DNA of 21,974 bases from an uncultured Lachnospiraceae bacterium (GTDB taxonomy: Bacteria; Bacillota; Clostridia; Lachnospirales; Lachnospiraceae), in contig CAMPAP010000075.1 in assembly GCA_946631935.1 (NCBI GenBank), positions 1 to 21,974 of the forward strand, in the 5' to 3' direction. Both the position numbers and the translations under genes were made by a program. Shown here piece after piece: positions 7,868 to 14,567 of this stretch. Numbering within the stretch: the first letter of the stretch is position 1; each line of letters begins with the position of its first letter. The notes under the pieces were generated by a model that had not been told where the DNA came from, ran no database searches, and saw nothing but the letters and a program-made list of their open reading frames with translations.

Positions 7868-7873
7868 ATTATA
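7868..7873 (-). promoter_or_regulatory. Probable -10 box for the SPFH gene
   Basis: A perfect TATAAT on the minus strand lies about 70 bases before the SPFH start. The -35 region at 17-18 bases spacing (TTCCTA/TTTCCT) is poor. The leader contains two similar 12-base stretches, AAAAGTGACAC and AAAAGTGGCGC, of unknown meaning. Confidence 0.5.
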
Positions 7874-7935
7874 CAACAAATTGAACTGTTTAGGAAATAA
7901 AATATCTGACCGATGTCATATTTATCGGGTTTTCC

Positions 7936-7965
7936 TTGTTAATATCATTGTTTATATGATAAAAT
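7936..7965 (+). promoter_or_regulatory. Possible promoter of the double-receiver gene
   Basis: TTGTTA (7936-7941), an 18-base spacer and TAAAAT (7960-7965) precede the start at 7999, predicting a leader of about 26 bases. It is divergent from the SPFH promoter in the 200-base gap at 7799-7998, which otherwise holds nothing I can name. Confidence 0.45.
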
Positions 7966-7998
7966 ATCGTATCCGAAAGATACACAAGCAATTACTTT

Positions 7999-8760
7999 AT
8001 GGAATCAATACTTTTTATCAGAAGAGAAAACAATTTCATGACAGGCGCCATCGTCAGCGGACTGAAAAAAGCCGGATTTGAGCTTTATGAGGAACCTGTC
8101 AGCGTCAACTCCATCCAGAAGTATAAGGATGAAAGTGCTCTTATACTCTTTTATACAGACGGTATTGAGATAATCGATGATATCAATTCGGTACTCGTAT
8201 ATCTTAAAGACCTGTGCGTAGAAGAAAACAAGCTTCTTTACCTGGTTGGAGATCCCAATGAGTTTTCAGTCATATGCAAGACCATTCCCAAGGCATCCCT
8301 CTGCGATACCATGGCAAGACCTCTTGACATGGCAAAACTTGTGGGTGACATGAACAAATATACTTCCGACACATTCAGCCAGAAGAAGAATATACTGGTT
8401 GTGGACGACGATCCCACATATCTTAAGATCATAAGAGAATGGCTCAAAAACGATTATAACGTTACCATCGCTTCGTCTGCAATGCAGGCCATTACCTTCA
8501 TATCAAAGAATCCCGTGGATCTGGTGCTGCTGGATTACGAGATGCCTGTCACCACAGGCCCCAAGGTATTTGAAATGATGAAGTCCGACCCCGAGATATC
8601 AGGGATCCCGGTAATGTTCCTTACAGGAAAAAATGACAAGGACAGTATAATGAAGGTCATGTTCTTAAAACCCGCAGGATACCTTCTTAAAACCATCAAC
8701 AAAGAAGAACTGATAACAACGCTCAGATCCTTCTTCGTAAACCAGAAATACAAGAAATGA
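7999..8760 (+). CDS. Response-regulator protein with pseudoreceiver plus receiver domain
   Basis: Residues 131-250 of this 253-residue protein are an intact receiver domain: acidic pair D136/D137 in ILVVDDDP, phospho-acceptor D179 in LVLLDYEMP, T209 in MFLTGK and K231 in GYLLKTI (the usual following proline is Thr). Residues 1-120 look like a second, degenerate receiver: ILFIR, ALILFYTDG, KLLYLVGD and MARPLD in beta-strand order, with no acidic pair and no acceptor Asp in the expected strand. There is no DNA-binding or enzymatic output domain, so it probably acts by protein contact. The ATG at 7999 has no good ribosome site; the next in-frame ATG (8038) would remove the first strand. No kinase is adjacent; a hybrid kinase lies about 6 kb downstream. 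A terminator follows directly. Confidence 0.82.
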   Translation: MESILFIRRENNFMTGAIVSGLKKAGFELYEEPVSVNSIQKYKDESALILFYTDGIEIIDDINSVLVYLKDLCVEENKLLYLVGDPNEFSVICKTIPKASLCDTMARPLDMAKLVGDMNKYTSDTFSQKKNILVVDDDPTYLKIIREWLKNDYNVTIASSAMQAITFISKNPVDLVLLDYEMPVTTGPKVFEMMKSDPEISGIPVMFLTGKNDKDSIMKVMFLKPAGYLLKTINKEELITTLRSFFVNQKYKK

Positions 8761-8787
8761 AAAAGACAGCCGCCGGCTGTCTTTTTT
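8761..8787. terminator. Bidirectional terminator between the double-receiver gene and the DUF1836 gene
   Basis: GACAGCC (8765-8771), loop GCC and GGCTGTC (8775-8781) are flanked by four As and six Ts. The T-run serves the plus-strand gene, which ends at 8760. The A-run gives a shorter T-run for the converging DUF1836 gene, which ends at 8849. Confidence 0.9.
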
Positions 8788-8848
8788 CTCATATGATACG
8801 GTCGATCCAACCTGATTCTTTCATCCGGTCATTCATACATGCGGACAT

Positions 8849-9466
8849 TCACGCATCGGGATCTTCATTTAAAAACTGCTGCTCTGCCATATCGTCTATC
8901 ATATGCTCGATAATGGTCTTCTTCAGATATATGTCATATCCAAGCTGACAGATAAATGCGAACTTCTTGAGATATTCCCTCTTATCCTCAGGCATGTCAT
9001 CAAAAGCCCTGTCTATCTTCTCAACCTTTTCATCAAGGTCTTTTTTAAGTTTTCCTCTTGCACCCTTTCCGGTTGCGATCATCTGGGTATACATTTTCTC
9101 AACCATATCCCTGTTATCCGAAAGATCGTCGGACAAAGGTGACAGAAGGGTCTGGATGTCACTGATAGTAAGGAAAGATTTAAAATAAAAGATAAAAAGC
9201 AGTTCAAGCATATGCTCTCTTGAATACTTCTTCTTCACCGGGGGATGGATCAGGTGGTTCTTCGCATAATTATTGATCATGGTCTTCGTCAGAACCTTAT
9301 CCTTGGCTGGAGTTCTTACAAGTCCCGAAAGCTTACGGTCCATGAAGGTTGTAAGCTGGTCCATGTACAGATCCATTGTGGGAAGTTCATCGGGAGATAT
9401 GGTATTTATGGATTTAAGATTGTCTATCGCACGCTCGACAGTTTCGGTAAATAATACTTCGCTCAT
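8849..9466 (-). CDS. DUF1836 protein
   Basis: This 205-residue protein matches the DUF1836 family by the run LPTMDLYMDQLTTFMDRKL, then LTKTMINNYAKNHLIHPPVK, KKYSREHMLELLFIFYFKSF and LTISDIQTLL. The middle part (LTKTMINNYAKNHLIHPP...YSREHM) reads like a MerR-type winged helix that recognises DNA or starts a coiled coil, but no family function is established. The C-terminal 60 residues are helical and charged. AGGA lies about 9 bases before the ATG. It is divergent from the yerC-like gene with separate good promoters, and convergent with the double-receiver gene. A regulatory role is an inference from the helix pattern only. Confidence 0.85.
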   Translation of the reverse strand: MSEVLFTETVERAIDNLKSINTISPDELPTMDLYMDQLTTFMDRKLSGLVRTPAKDKVLTKTMINNYAKNHLIHPPVKKKYSREHMLELLFIFYFKSFLTISDIQTLLSPLSDDLSDNRDMVEKMYTQMIATGKGARGKLKKDLDEKVEKIDRAFDDMPEDKREYLKKFAFICQLGYDIYLKKTIIEHMIDDMAEQQFLNEDPDA

Positions 9467-9517
9467 CTTCCGTATCCTGCTTTATTCGTTATAGTCTGTC
9501 AAAACAACATATGTAAT

Positions 9518-9546
9518 ATTATATAGTTTTAAAGACTACATGACAA
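9518..9546 (-). promoter_or_regulatory. Promoter of the DUF1836 gene
   Basis: On the minus strand TTGTCA (9546-9541), a 17-base spacer and perfect TATAAT (9523-9518) form a near-consensus vegetative promoter, about 50 bases before the start. Confidence 0.82.
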
Positions 9547-9584
9547 GTACATTTTCCCGTTTAAGTCACACGATGCTTATCATC

Positions 9585-9613
9585 TTTACTTTTGTGTGAT
9601 AAAGTGTTAAAAT
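9585..9613 (+). promoter_or_regulatory. Promoter of the YerC-like gene
   Basis: TTTACT (9585-9590), a 17-base spacer and TAAAAT (9608-9613) predict a start near 9620 and a 40-base leader holding the GGGGAG ribosome site. Short inverted arms TCACAC (9566-9571) and GTGTGA (9594-9599) flank the -35 box. Confidence 0.68.
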
Positions 9614-9660
9614 TTCAACTTGTGAAAGCAACAATATAACAGTTTTGGGGAGAAAAGAAA

Positions 9661-9948
9661 ATGAATGATAAATTAAAATCCGAATCCGTTGACAGACTGT
9701 TTGAGGGAATACTTGAGCTTAGGACCGTTGATGAATGCTATTCTTTCTTTGAAGATCTGTGTACCATCGGAGAACTGATGAGCATGTCACAGAGATTTGA
9801 AGTAGCCAAGATGTTAAAGGAAGGACAGACCTATCTTGCAATCTCCGCAAAGACCGGTGCTTCAACCGCAACCATCAGCAGAGTCAACAGAAGCCTCTCC
9901 TACGGAAATGACGGATACGACATAGTACTTTCAAGAATGAAGGACTAA
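9661..9948 (+). CDS. TrpR-like YerC/YecD-family protein
   Basis: This 95-residue helical protein belongs to the YerC/YecD branch of the TrpR superfamily. LFEGILELRTVDECYSFFED is followed by LCTIGELMSMSQRFEVAKML and the helix-turn-helix LKEGQTYLAISAKTGASTATISRVNRSL, where SxATISRVNR is the recognition helix. The length is typical. It is expected to bind DNA in the cytoplasm, but a ligand or regulon is not known, and homology to TrpR does not make it a tryptophan repressor. GGGGAG precedes the ATG. It has its own promoter and ends in a terminator shared with the bactofilin operon, so it appears monocistronic. It is divergent from the DUF1836 gene. Confidence 0.9.
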   Translation: MNDKLKSESVDRLFEGILELRTVDECYSFFEDLCTIGELMSMSQRFEVAKMLKEGQTYLAISAKTGASTATISRVNRSLSYGNDGYDIVLSRMKD

Positions 9949-9984
9949 AAAAAGCAATATAACAAAGAATCAGCGACAGCAAAG

Positions 9985-10013
9985 AAAAAGGACATGCGGT
10001 GCACGTCCTTTTT
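9985..10013. terminator. Bidirectional terminator between the YerC-like gene and bactofilin
   Basis: The arms AAAAAGGACATGC and GCACGTCCTTTTT flank the loop GGT. The single imperfect pair is A/C on the plus transcript but a G-U wobble on the minus transcript. The hairpin should therefore be stronger for the bactofilin operon, which ends at 10023. Confidence 0.9.
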
Positions 10014-10022
10014 GATCTCATA

Positions 10023-10514
10023 TCAGTTATCTTCGGAACTGACAACCACTTCCTCAACAGGTTCGGGCTCATTTTCCTTTGCGTTTTCAAGAGCGTCCCT
10101 TACCTCTGATTCAGCCAGTTTCCGGTCTTTTTTCTCTTTCATCTTCTTGGAAAAATTATCCTTCTCCCTTTTGGGAACACCGTCTTCGTTCATGACGCAT
10201 TTTCCCTGGAATATGGCTTTTTCATCGATTATGATGTTTCCTGTATGGATATCTCCGATGACTCTCGCGGTTGATGAAAGCTCTGCTCTTTCGGGGGCTA
10301 TGATATTACCCTCGATGTCCCCGCCTACGATCAGTCCACTGCATTTTACATTTCCCCTGATCTCTCCGCAGGTACCTATGACAACTGTGCCTTCCACGTT
10401 AACGTTTCCGTTGATCCTGCCATCGATCCGGACGCATCCGGGAGCGGCAAAATCCCCCTCCATCACGGCTCCTTTGCCGATGAGGGTGGTGATATTCAGT
10501 TTCTGGTTTTTCAT
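10023..10514 (-). CDS. Bactofilin (polymer-forming cytoskeletal protein)
   Basis: This 163-residue protein has the bactofilin right-handed beta-helix: repeated hydrophobic/glycine turns such as TLIGKGAVMEGDFAAPGCVRI, DGRINGNVNVEGTVVIGTCG and EIRGNVKCSGLIVGGDIEGN between residues 9 and about 115. A charged, disordered tail (KKMKEKKDRK...VEEVVVSSEDN) follows. Bactofilins polymerise without nucleotide and position cell-wall enzymes at the inner membrane. GGGAG lies 9 bases before the ATG. It lies 36 bases after the gene for a membrane-bound LytM-like protein. This matches the known pairing of bactofilins with M23-type proteins, for example BacA with LmdC in Hyphomonas and CcmA with Csd proteins in Helicobacter. 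The pair probably forms one morphogenetic unit. Confidence 0.93.
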   Translation of the reverse strand: MKNQKLNITTLIGKGAVMEGDFAAPGCVRIDGRINGNVNVEGTVVIGTCGEIRGNVKCSGLIVGGDIEGNIIAPERAELSSTARVIGDIHTGNIIIDEKAIFQGKCVMNEDGVPKREKDNFSKKMKEKKDRKLAESEVRDALENAKENEPEPVEEVVVSSEDN

Positions 10515-10550
10515 TATCTTTACTCCCTTGACAGTGTTGACGGCTAAAGA

Positions 10551-11381
10551 TCAGCCGCTTATTATCATAACCTCTTCGGGATCAATGTAGCTGTCATTAT
10601 ACATGATCTCATAACCCAAAGAGAGATTATCAGAACCCAGATTGTAAAGAGTGTTTCCTGCAAAAACAGCATCACCTTCGGATACTATGGCATCTCCGTC
10701 GTTCATATATATGCTCTTGTATCCGTTTCCGTGGTCTATGGTTATAACGGTATAAAAGCCAAGATCCTTAACTTCCTTTGTCTTATTATCGGATCCTACC
10801 GTCTCACCGGCAACATAGTACTCAGCGATGGAATCATCGCTGTTATCCTTGGGATTGGTCCTGATCTCGGACACGACGCCTGATGCCGCAGCCCTGCAAA
10901 AATCGCCTTCAGATCCCTTGAACACAATAACGGGTATTTCTCCGTCAGTCGTCTTATTCATGCTCGCAGAGCCGCTTAAGGGAAACTCAGTGGGCACGTA
11001 CATATTATCGATCTGACTGGACAGGCCTGCCACTTCATCAGTCTTGGTATTGACTGTCTGGGAAAGAATGGATATCTCCGATTCCTTGGATGCTACGATG
11101 TCATTAAGATCCGACACCTCTTTTTCCAGCTCCAGTATTCTCTCATTCCTGGCGGAGATACCTTCATTAAAACCTTTGATTATTCCTGCTTCGTTGGCAA
11201 AATAGCCTATGCTCACGCCCGCAAACACGCAGCCTGCAACTGCAGCCACTCTGATAACACCTCTGTGAACGCGAAAGAGTCTTGTCTTCTCATTTACATC
11301 ACTGGATGTAACTATCATCTGTCTTTGGATTTTTTTTCTGTGCCTGGATTCCTTAAGCACATAAACAAAGCGTGAAGCCAT
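10551..11381 (-). CDS. Membrane-anchored LytM/M23-like protein with degenerate active site
   Basis: This 276-residue protein has a basic cytoplasmic N-terminus (1-40), one membrane helix (about 42-62), a coiled coil (about 76-126) and a LytM-like domain (131-276). The fold is recognised from ASGVVSEI, DLGFYTVITIDHGNGYKSIY, IVSEGDAVFAGNTLYNLGS and the final YIDPEEVM. The zinc ligands are absent: there is no HxxxD before the first strand, the YxHL position reads YMND, and the HLHFE motif is SLGYE (254-258). It is therefore probably not a peptidase but a scaffold or activator, as known for SpoIIQ-type and EnvC/NlpD-type LytM domains. GGAGG precedes the ATG. It is the first gene of the bactofilin operon and has a good promoter. 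Confidence 0.83.
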   Translation of the reverse strand: MASRFVYVLKESRHRKKIQRQMIVTSSDVNEKTRLFRVHRGVIRVAAVAGCVFAGVSIGYFANEAGIIKGFNEGISARNERILELEKEVSDLNDIVASKESEISILSQTVNTKTDEVAGLSSQIDNMYVPTEFPLSGSASMNKTTDGEIPVIVFKGSEGDFCRAAASGVVSEIRTNPKDNSDDSIAEYYVAGETVGSDNKTKEVKDLGFYTVITIDHGNGYKSIYMNDGDAIVSEGDAVFAGNTLYNLGSDNLSLGYEIMYNDSYIDPEEVMIISG

Positions 11382-11415
11382 TAAACCTCCGAATTATACT
11401 TAAACAGTACATATC

Positions 11416-11444
11416 ACTATATCATCACAATAATATTTTTGCAA
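11416..11444 (-). promoter_or_regulatory. Promoter of the LytM-like/bactofilin operon
   Basis: TTGCAA (11444-11439), a 17-base spacer and TATAGT (11421-11416) lie about 35 bases before the LytM-like start. The rest of the AT-rich gap 11382-11590 holds the hisA terminator. Confidence 0.75.
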
Positions 11445-11486
11445 ATTTTATGTAATAAAAATGTAACAAATTAAATTAAATTTTTA

Positions 11487-11520
11487 TAAAAAAAATAAAA
11501 CGCCACAGCGTGACGTTTAT
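11487..11520 (-). terminator. Terminator of the dapA-dapB-hisA unit
   Basis: On the minus strand AAACGTCAC (11518-11510), loop GCT and GTGGCGTTT (11506-11498), with one U-G pair, precede a long T-rich run (TTTTATTTTTTTT). It lies about 70 bases after the hisA stop. Confidence 0.85.
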
Positions 11521-11590
11521 TTATATAAGGCATTTTCAAATAAGATGTGTGGGCAGACATGATGCACCGATATAAGGTTTACATCAAAAC

Positions 11591-12370
11591 TCAGATGCTC
11601 CGGCAGGCCTTTATGACCTCGTTCAGATCAAGGTTTCCGCCGTATATATCAAGTGAAGAACCGATGGTTATATCCACTTTTCCTGCGCCCAGCTTACCTG
11701 CTTTTTTTATATCATCATAACATGAGATACCTCCGGCATATGTTACGGGCACTTCGTCAAAGGCAGAAAGTATACTGAACACTCCTTCAGAAAAACCGCC
11801 GTTTTTTCCCTCAACATCCACCGCATGTATCAAAAACTCATCACAGTATAAGGATAATCTTTTAAGAAGCTCCGTACTAAATTCTTCGTCTGTTTTTTTA
11901 GTCCATCTGTCGGTCATGACGAAATACTTTCCGTCAAAAGCCTTGCAGCTCATATCAAGGACAAGTCTCTTTCTTGTTACGGCTCCGGTAATTTTTTCAA
12001 GATTATCGTAATTTACTTTACCGTCTGAAAAAACGAAAGAGGTAACTATAACATGGGATGCTCCGGCATCCAGGAAGATCCCGGCATTTTTATCGTCAAT
12101 GCCTCCGCCTGCCTGAAGTCCTCCGGGAAATTCGGAAAGTGCCGATATACACTGTTTCAAAGAGGCTTCATACTCGGGAGTTCCCTTTTTGTTAAGTATT
12201 ATCGCATGTCCGCCTTTCAGATCATGTTTTTTAAAAAGCCCTGCATAAAAGGCTGCATCTTTTTCAGATACAAAATTTTCGGACGCAGAAGCGGAATCGT
12301 CAGTAAGTGACGATCCCACTATCTGTTTTACTTTTCCGTTGTGAATATCAATACAGGGACGAAATCTCAT
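11591..12370 (-). CDS. hisA: HisA, eukaryotic-type ProFAR isomerase
   Basis: This 259-residue (beta/alpha)8 barrel catalyses the Amadori isomerisation of ProFAR to PRFAR, step four of histidine synthesis. MRFRPCIDIHNGKVKQIVG with D8, LKGGHAIILN, FPGGLQAGGGI, ASHVIVTSFVF, LVLDMS with D139, FLIHAVDVEGKNGG, VTYAGGIS and KVDITIGSSL follow the pattern of the eukaryotic HIS6-type branch rather than the usual bacterial HisA. D8 and D139 are the expected catalytic acids. No other his gene is in the window. It lies 38 bases after dapB with no terminator or clear promoter between, and a strong terminator follows. No good ribosome site is visible: the leader is AT-rich with GTCTTTTTGATTT before the ATG. 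Confidence 0.9.
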   Translation of the reverse strand: MRFRPCIDIHNGKVKQIVGSSLTDDSASASENFVSEKDAAFYAGLFKKHDLKGGHAIILNKKGTPEYEASLKQCISALSEFPGGLQAGGGIDDKNAGIFLDAGASHVIVTSFVFSDGKVNYDNLEKITGAVTRKRLVLDMSCKAFDGKYFVMTDRWTKKTDEEFSTELLKRLSLYCDEFLIHAVDVEGKNGGFSEGVFSILSAFDEVPVTYAGGISCYDDIKKAGKLGAGKVDITIGSSLDIYGGNLDLNEVIKACRSI

Positions 12371-12408
12371 AAATCAAAAAGACAAACATGAACAGATCAT
12401 AAAGGGTT

Positions 12409-13176
12409 TTAATTAAGGGATGCATCGATAACATTGCTCATGTCATAAAGCCCCGGTGCTTTACCTGCAAGGAAAAGGGCGGCGCTGACGGCACCCTTTG
12501 CAAATACGGCTCTTGAATATGCACTGTGGGAAAATGTAATGACTTCATCGGTCCCGGCAAAGATAACATCATGGTCACCCACAATGGTACCGCCTCTTAC
12601 AGCACTGATACCGATTTCTTTATCGGGTCTTTTTTCTCTTCTTGAGCTTCTGTCATATACATATTCATATTCATTGCCAAGAGCTTCGTTTACGGAATCC
12701 GCAAGTGCAAGAGCTGTGCCGCTGGGAGCATCGAGCTTCATCCTGTGATGTTTTTCAACTATCTCAATGTCAAAACCGGATGAAGCAAGGATTCCTGCCG
12801 CATCCTTTAAAAGCCTCTGCAAAAGATTGATGCCAAGGCTCATATTGGCGCTCTTAAGAACTGCGATCCTGCCGGATAGAGTCCTGACCCTGGAAAGCTG
12901 TTCTTCCGAAAGACCTGTGGAGCAAAGAACAAGAGGAAGATTTCTTTTTTCGCAATAGTCCATAAGCTTATCTACCGCAGATGCGCTTGAAAAGTCGATG
13001 ACTACATCAGCTTCCACCCCGCATTCATCGATATCCTTAAAAACAGGATACGAATTCTTAATACCGTCAAAGACATCGATCCCCGCAACAATTTCCGCAT
13101 CGTCACGCTCTTTAACAATTCCTGTTATCATCTGTCCCATACGGCCGTTGCAGCCGTGCATGATGATCCTGACCAT
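12409..13176 (-). CDS. dapB: 4-hydroxy-tetrahydrodipicolinate reductase
   Basis: This 255-residue cytoplasmic enzyme reduces 4-hydroxy-tetrahydrodipicolinate with NAD(P)H, the second committed step to diaminopimelate and lysine. The nucleotide-binding GCNGRMG lies at residues 8-14, and DFSSASAV and CSTGLS follow. The catalytic signature EKHHRMKLDAPSGTA is at 141-155, with H143/H144 and K147. The C-terminus has FSHSAYSRAVFAKGAV and FLAGKAPGLYDM as expected. I chose the ATG at 13176 because AAGGAA lies 6 bases before it and the family normally starts VRIIMHGCNGRMG. An upstream in-frame ATG (13191) has no ribosome site. It follows dapA by 45 bases and is under the same lysine riboswitch. Confidence 0.96.
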   Translation of the reverse strand: MVRIIMHGCNGRMGQMITGIVKERDDAEIVAGIDVFDGIKNSYPVFKDIDECGVEADVVIDFSSASAVDKLMDYCEKRNLPLVLCSTGLSEEQLSRVRTLSGRIAVLKSANMSLGINLLQRLLKDAAGILASSGFDIEIVEKHHRMKLDAPSGTALALADSVNEALGNEYEYVYDRSSRREKRPDKEIGISAVRGGTIVGDHDVIFAGTDEVITFSHSAYSRAVFAKGAVSAALFLAGKAPGLYDMSNVIDASLN

Positions 13177-13221
13177 ATCAGTTCCTTTCATAACAAATCA
13201 TTAATATTTTAAGCAAACAAA

Positions 13222-14157
13222 TCAGTCTCTTGTAAGATCGTTAAATTTGATCACGGCACCCTCAGATACTTTAAGACCGTAATCTGCAAGGGATTTCTTA
13301 AGTCTTGCCACATTGGCATCATCCATTTCCGTAAGAGGAAGTCTTAAAGGACCTGCATTCATGCCCATGAGATTAAGAGCAGTCTTAACGGGGATGGGAT
13401 TGACCTCACAGAAAAGACTTCCGATGACATCTATTGCCTCAAGCTGGAGCTTGCAGCTTGCCTTAACATCTCCCTCAAGATATTTTGCGACAATGTCATG
13501 GGTCTGTCTGGGTGCGATATTGGAAAGCACGGAGATAACACCGAGTCCTCCCAGTGAAAGAAGGGGCACTATCTGATCGTCATTTCCGGAATAAATCGCA
13601 AAATCGTCATCCATGATGGATGCAAGTGTTGCAACCTGTGAGATATTTCCGCTTGCTTCCTTTATGGCCACAACATTTGAACATCTCCCGGCGATGGCTT
13701 TAACAGTTGCGGGAAGAATGTTACATCCGGTCCTTGAAGGAACATTGTAAAGGATCGCAGGGATCTTAACAGCCTCTGCAGTCTTGCAGAAATGCTCGAT
13801 AAGTCCCTTTTGGGTAGCCTTGTTATAATAAGGTGTTACAAGAAGCAGTGCATCCGCCCCTGCCTTCTCTGCCTCTACTGAAAGGTAGATGGCGGTCTCG
13901 GTGCTGTTGGATCCCGTACCTGCTATGACGGGTACTCTTCCCGCAACCTTCTCAACAGTATGTTTTATTACATTTATATGCTCTTCATGTGAAAGTGTGG
14001 ATGCCTCTCCTGTTGTTCCGCAGGCAACTATCGCATCCGTACCTCCGCTGATCTGGAATTCTATGAGTTCGTCAAGTTTCTCATAGCTTACACTTCCGTC
14101 AGCCTTCATGGGGGTTACAAGTGCAACCGCAGCTCCTGTAAAAATCGGTTTTCTCAT
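13222..14157 (-). CDS. dapA: 4-hydroxy-tetrahydrodipicolinate synthase
   Basis: This 311-residue TIM-barrel aldolase condenses pyruvate with aspartate semialdehyde to open the diaminopimelate/lysine branch. CGTTGE (46-51) carries T48/T49, ILYNVPSRTG (135-144) carries Y137 and R142, and VVAIKEASGN (162-171) carries the Schiff-base K166. The start is the ATG at 14157, where GGAGAG lies 5 bases upstream and the protein begins MRKPIFTGAAVALVTP. An earlier in-frame ATG (14208) would add 17 residues inside the leader RNA. It is the first gene after the lysine riboswitch and should be off when lysine is high. Confidence 0.97.
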   Translation of the reverse strand: MRKPIFTGAAVALVTPMKADGSVSYEKLDELIEFQISGGTDAIVACGTTGEASTLSHEEHINVIKHTVEKVAGRVPVIAGTGSNSTETAIYLSVEAEKAGADALLLVTPYYNKATQKGLIEHFCKTAEAVKIPAILYNVPSRTGCNILPATVKAIAGRCSNVVAIKEASGNISQVATLASIMDDDFAIYSGNDDQIVPLLSLGGLGVISVLSNIAPRQTHDIVAKYLEGDVKASCKLQLEAIDVIGSLFCEVNPIPVKTALNLMGMNAGPLRLPLTEMDDANVARLKKSLADYGLKVSEGAVIKFNDLTRD

Positions 14158-14206
14158 TTTTTCTCTCCTTTGTACCATTTGTTTACGTGTGTCCGTCAGC
14201 CTTTTC

Positions 14207-14243
14207 AAAAAGAAAGACTGACACGTAATAAATACGGTCAGCC
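14207..14243 (-). terminator. Lysine-riboswitch expression-platform terminator
   Basis: On the minus strand GGCTGAC (14243-14237) plus CGTA pairs with TACG, a bulged T and GTCAGTC (14222-14216) around a TTTAT loop, giving 11 pairs. TTTCTTTTT (14215-14207) follows. Closer to P1, the RNA segment TATCAA (14266-14261), which overlaps the P1 3' strand, can pair with TTGATA (14251-14246), a likely antiterminator. Confidence 0.85.
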
Positions 14244-14262
14244 GTTATCAATTCAGATCCTT

Positions 14263-14430
14263 GATAGCTCCCCATCCGATACATTCGGATGACAGTCATA
14301 CGATTGTTAAGCGTATGCCCAGGATCCGGTCTTCCGCAAAAACCGTTCCTTCGGCGCCTCACCCTTTCTTAAGCCTTCGCATGTGTACGGCACATCCGGC
14401 TTCTTACTTTTGATCGGCGCAACCTCTACC
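14263..14430 (-). promoter_or_regulatory. Lysine riboswitch (L-box) aptamer
   Basis: In the dapA leader the minus strand reads GGTAG-AGGTTGCGCC, AAGTAAGAAGCC, GGCTTAAGAAAGGGTGAGGC, GCCGAAG, CCTGGGCATACG, GTATGACTGTCATCCG, CGGATGGGGAG, CTATC. These are the conserved core segments of the lysine aptamer in the right order and spacing, about 168 nt long. P1 is GGTAG with CTATC, only five pairs including one G-U. Lysine binding should stabilise P1 and favour the terminator, lowering dapA, dapB and probably hisA. Confidence 0.95.
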
Positions 14431-14450
14431 GTTTTATTATCTTAAAGAAG

Positions 14451-14479
14451 ATACTATCACCTGCCACTTTAACTGTCAA
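14451..14479 (-). promoter_or_regulatory. Promoter of the riboswitch-dapA-dapB-hisA transcript
   Basis: Perfect TTGACA (14479-14474), a 17-base spacer and TAGTAT (14456-14451) predict transcription starting about 15 bases before the aptamer. The stretch from here to 14531 holds nothing further that I can identify. Confidence 0.78.
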
Positions 14480-14531
14480 CAGCGAAAAGCTTTTTACGTC
14501 AGGCGCATTCGGGTTTCCTACAATATCGTAC

Positions 14532-14560
14532 TTTACGTATTTATTAAAATATCATAAAAT
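14532..14560 (+). promoter_or_regulatory. Candidate promoter of the hybrid kinase, possibly leaderless
   Basis: TTTACG (14532-14537), a 17-base spacer and TAAAAT (14555-14560) place the expected transcription start at about 14567, next to the ATG at 14568. No ribosome site is present in the AT-only stretch before the ATG. Confidence 0.5.
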
Positions 14561-14567
14561 TATTATT

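Noticed and set aside
9566..9602. Operator-like inverted arms near the YerC-like promoter (TCACAC/GTGTGA and TTATCA/TGATAA)
   Set aside because: The two sets have different centres and only six-base arms in AT-rich DNA; chance is a sufficient explanation without conservation data.
9994..10590. Plus-strand Ser/Pro-rich open frame of 198 codons over the bactofilin gene
   Set aside because: It is the antisense shadow of the bactofilin repeats; composition follows the opposite-strand codons, and it starts within the terminator.
14454..14459. TGATAG as the 5' strand of riboswitch P1
   Set aside because: It overlaps the predicted -10 box and lies upstream of the likely transcript start. GGTAG, directly before the conserved AGG core, is in the standard P1 position.
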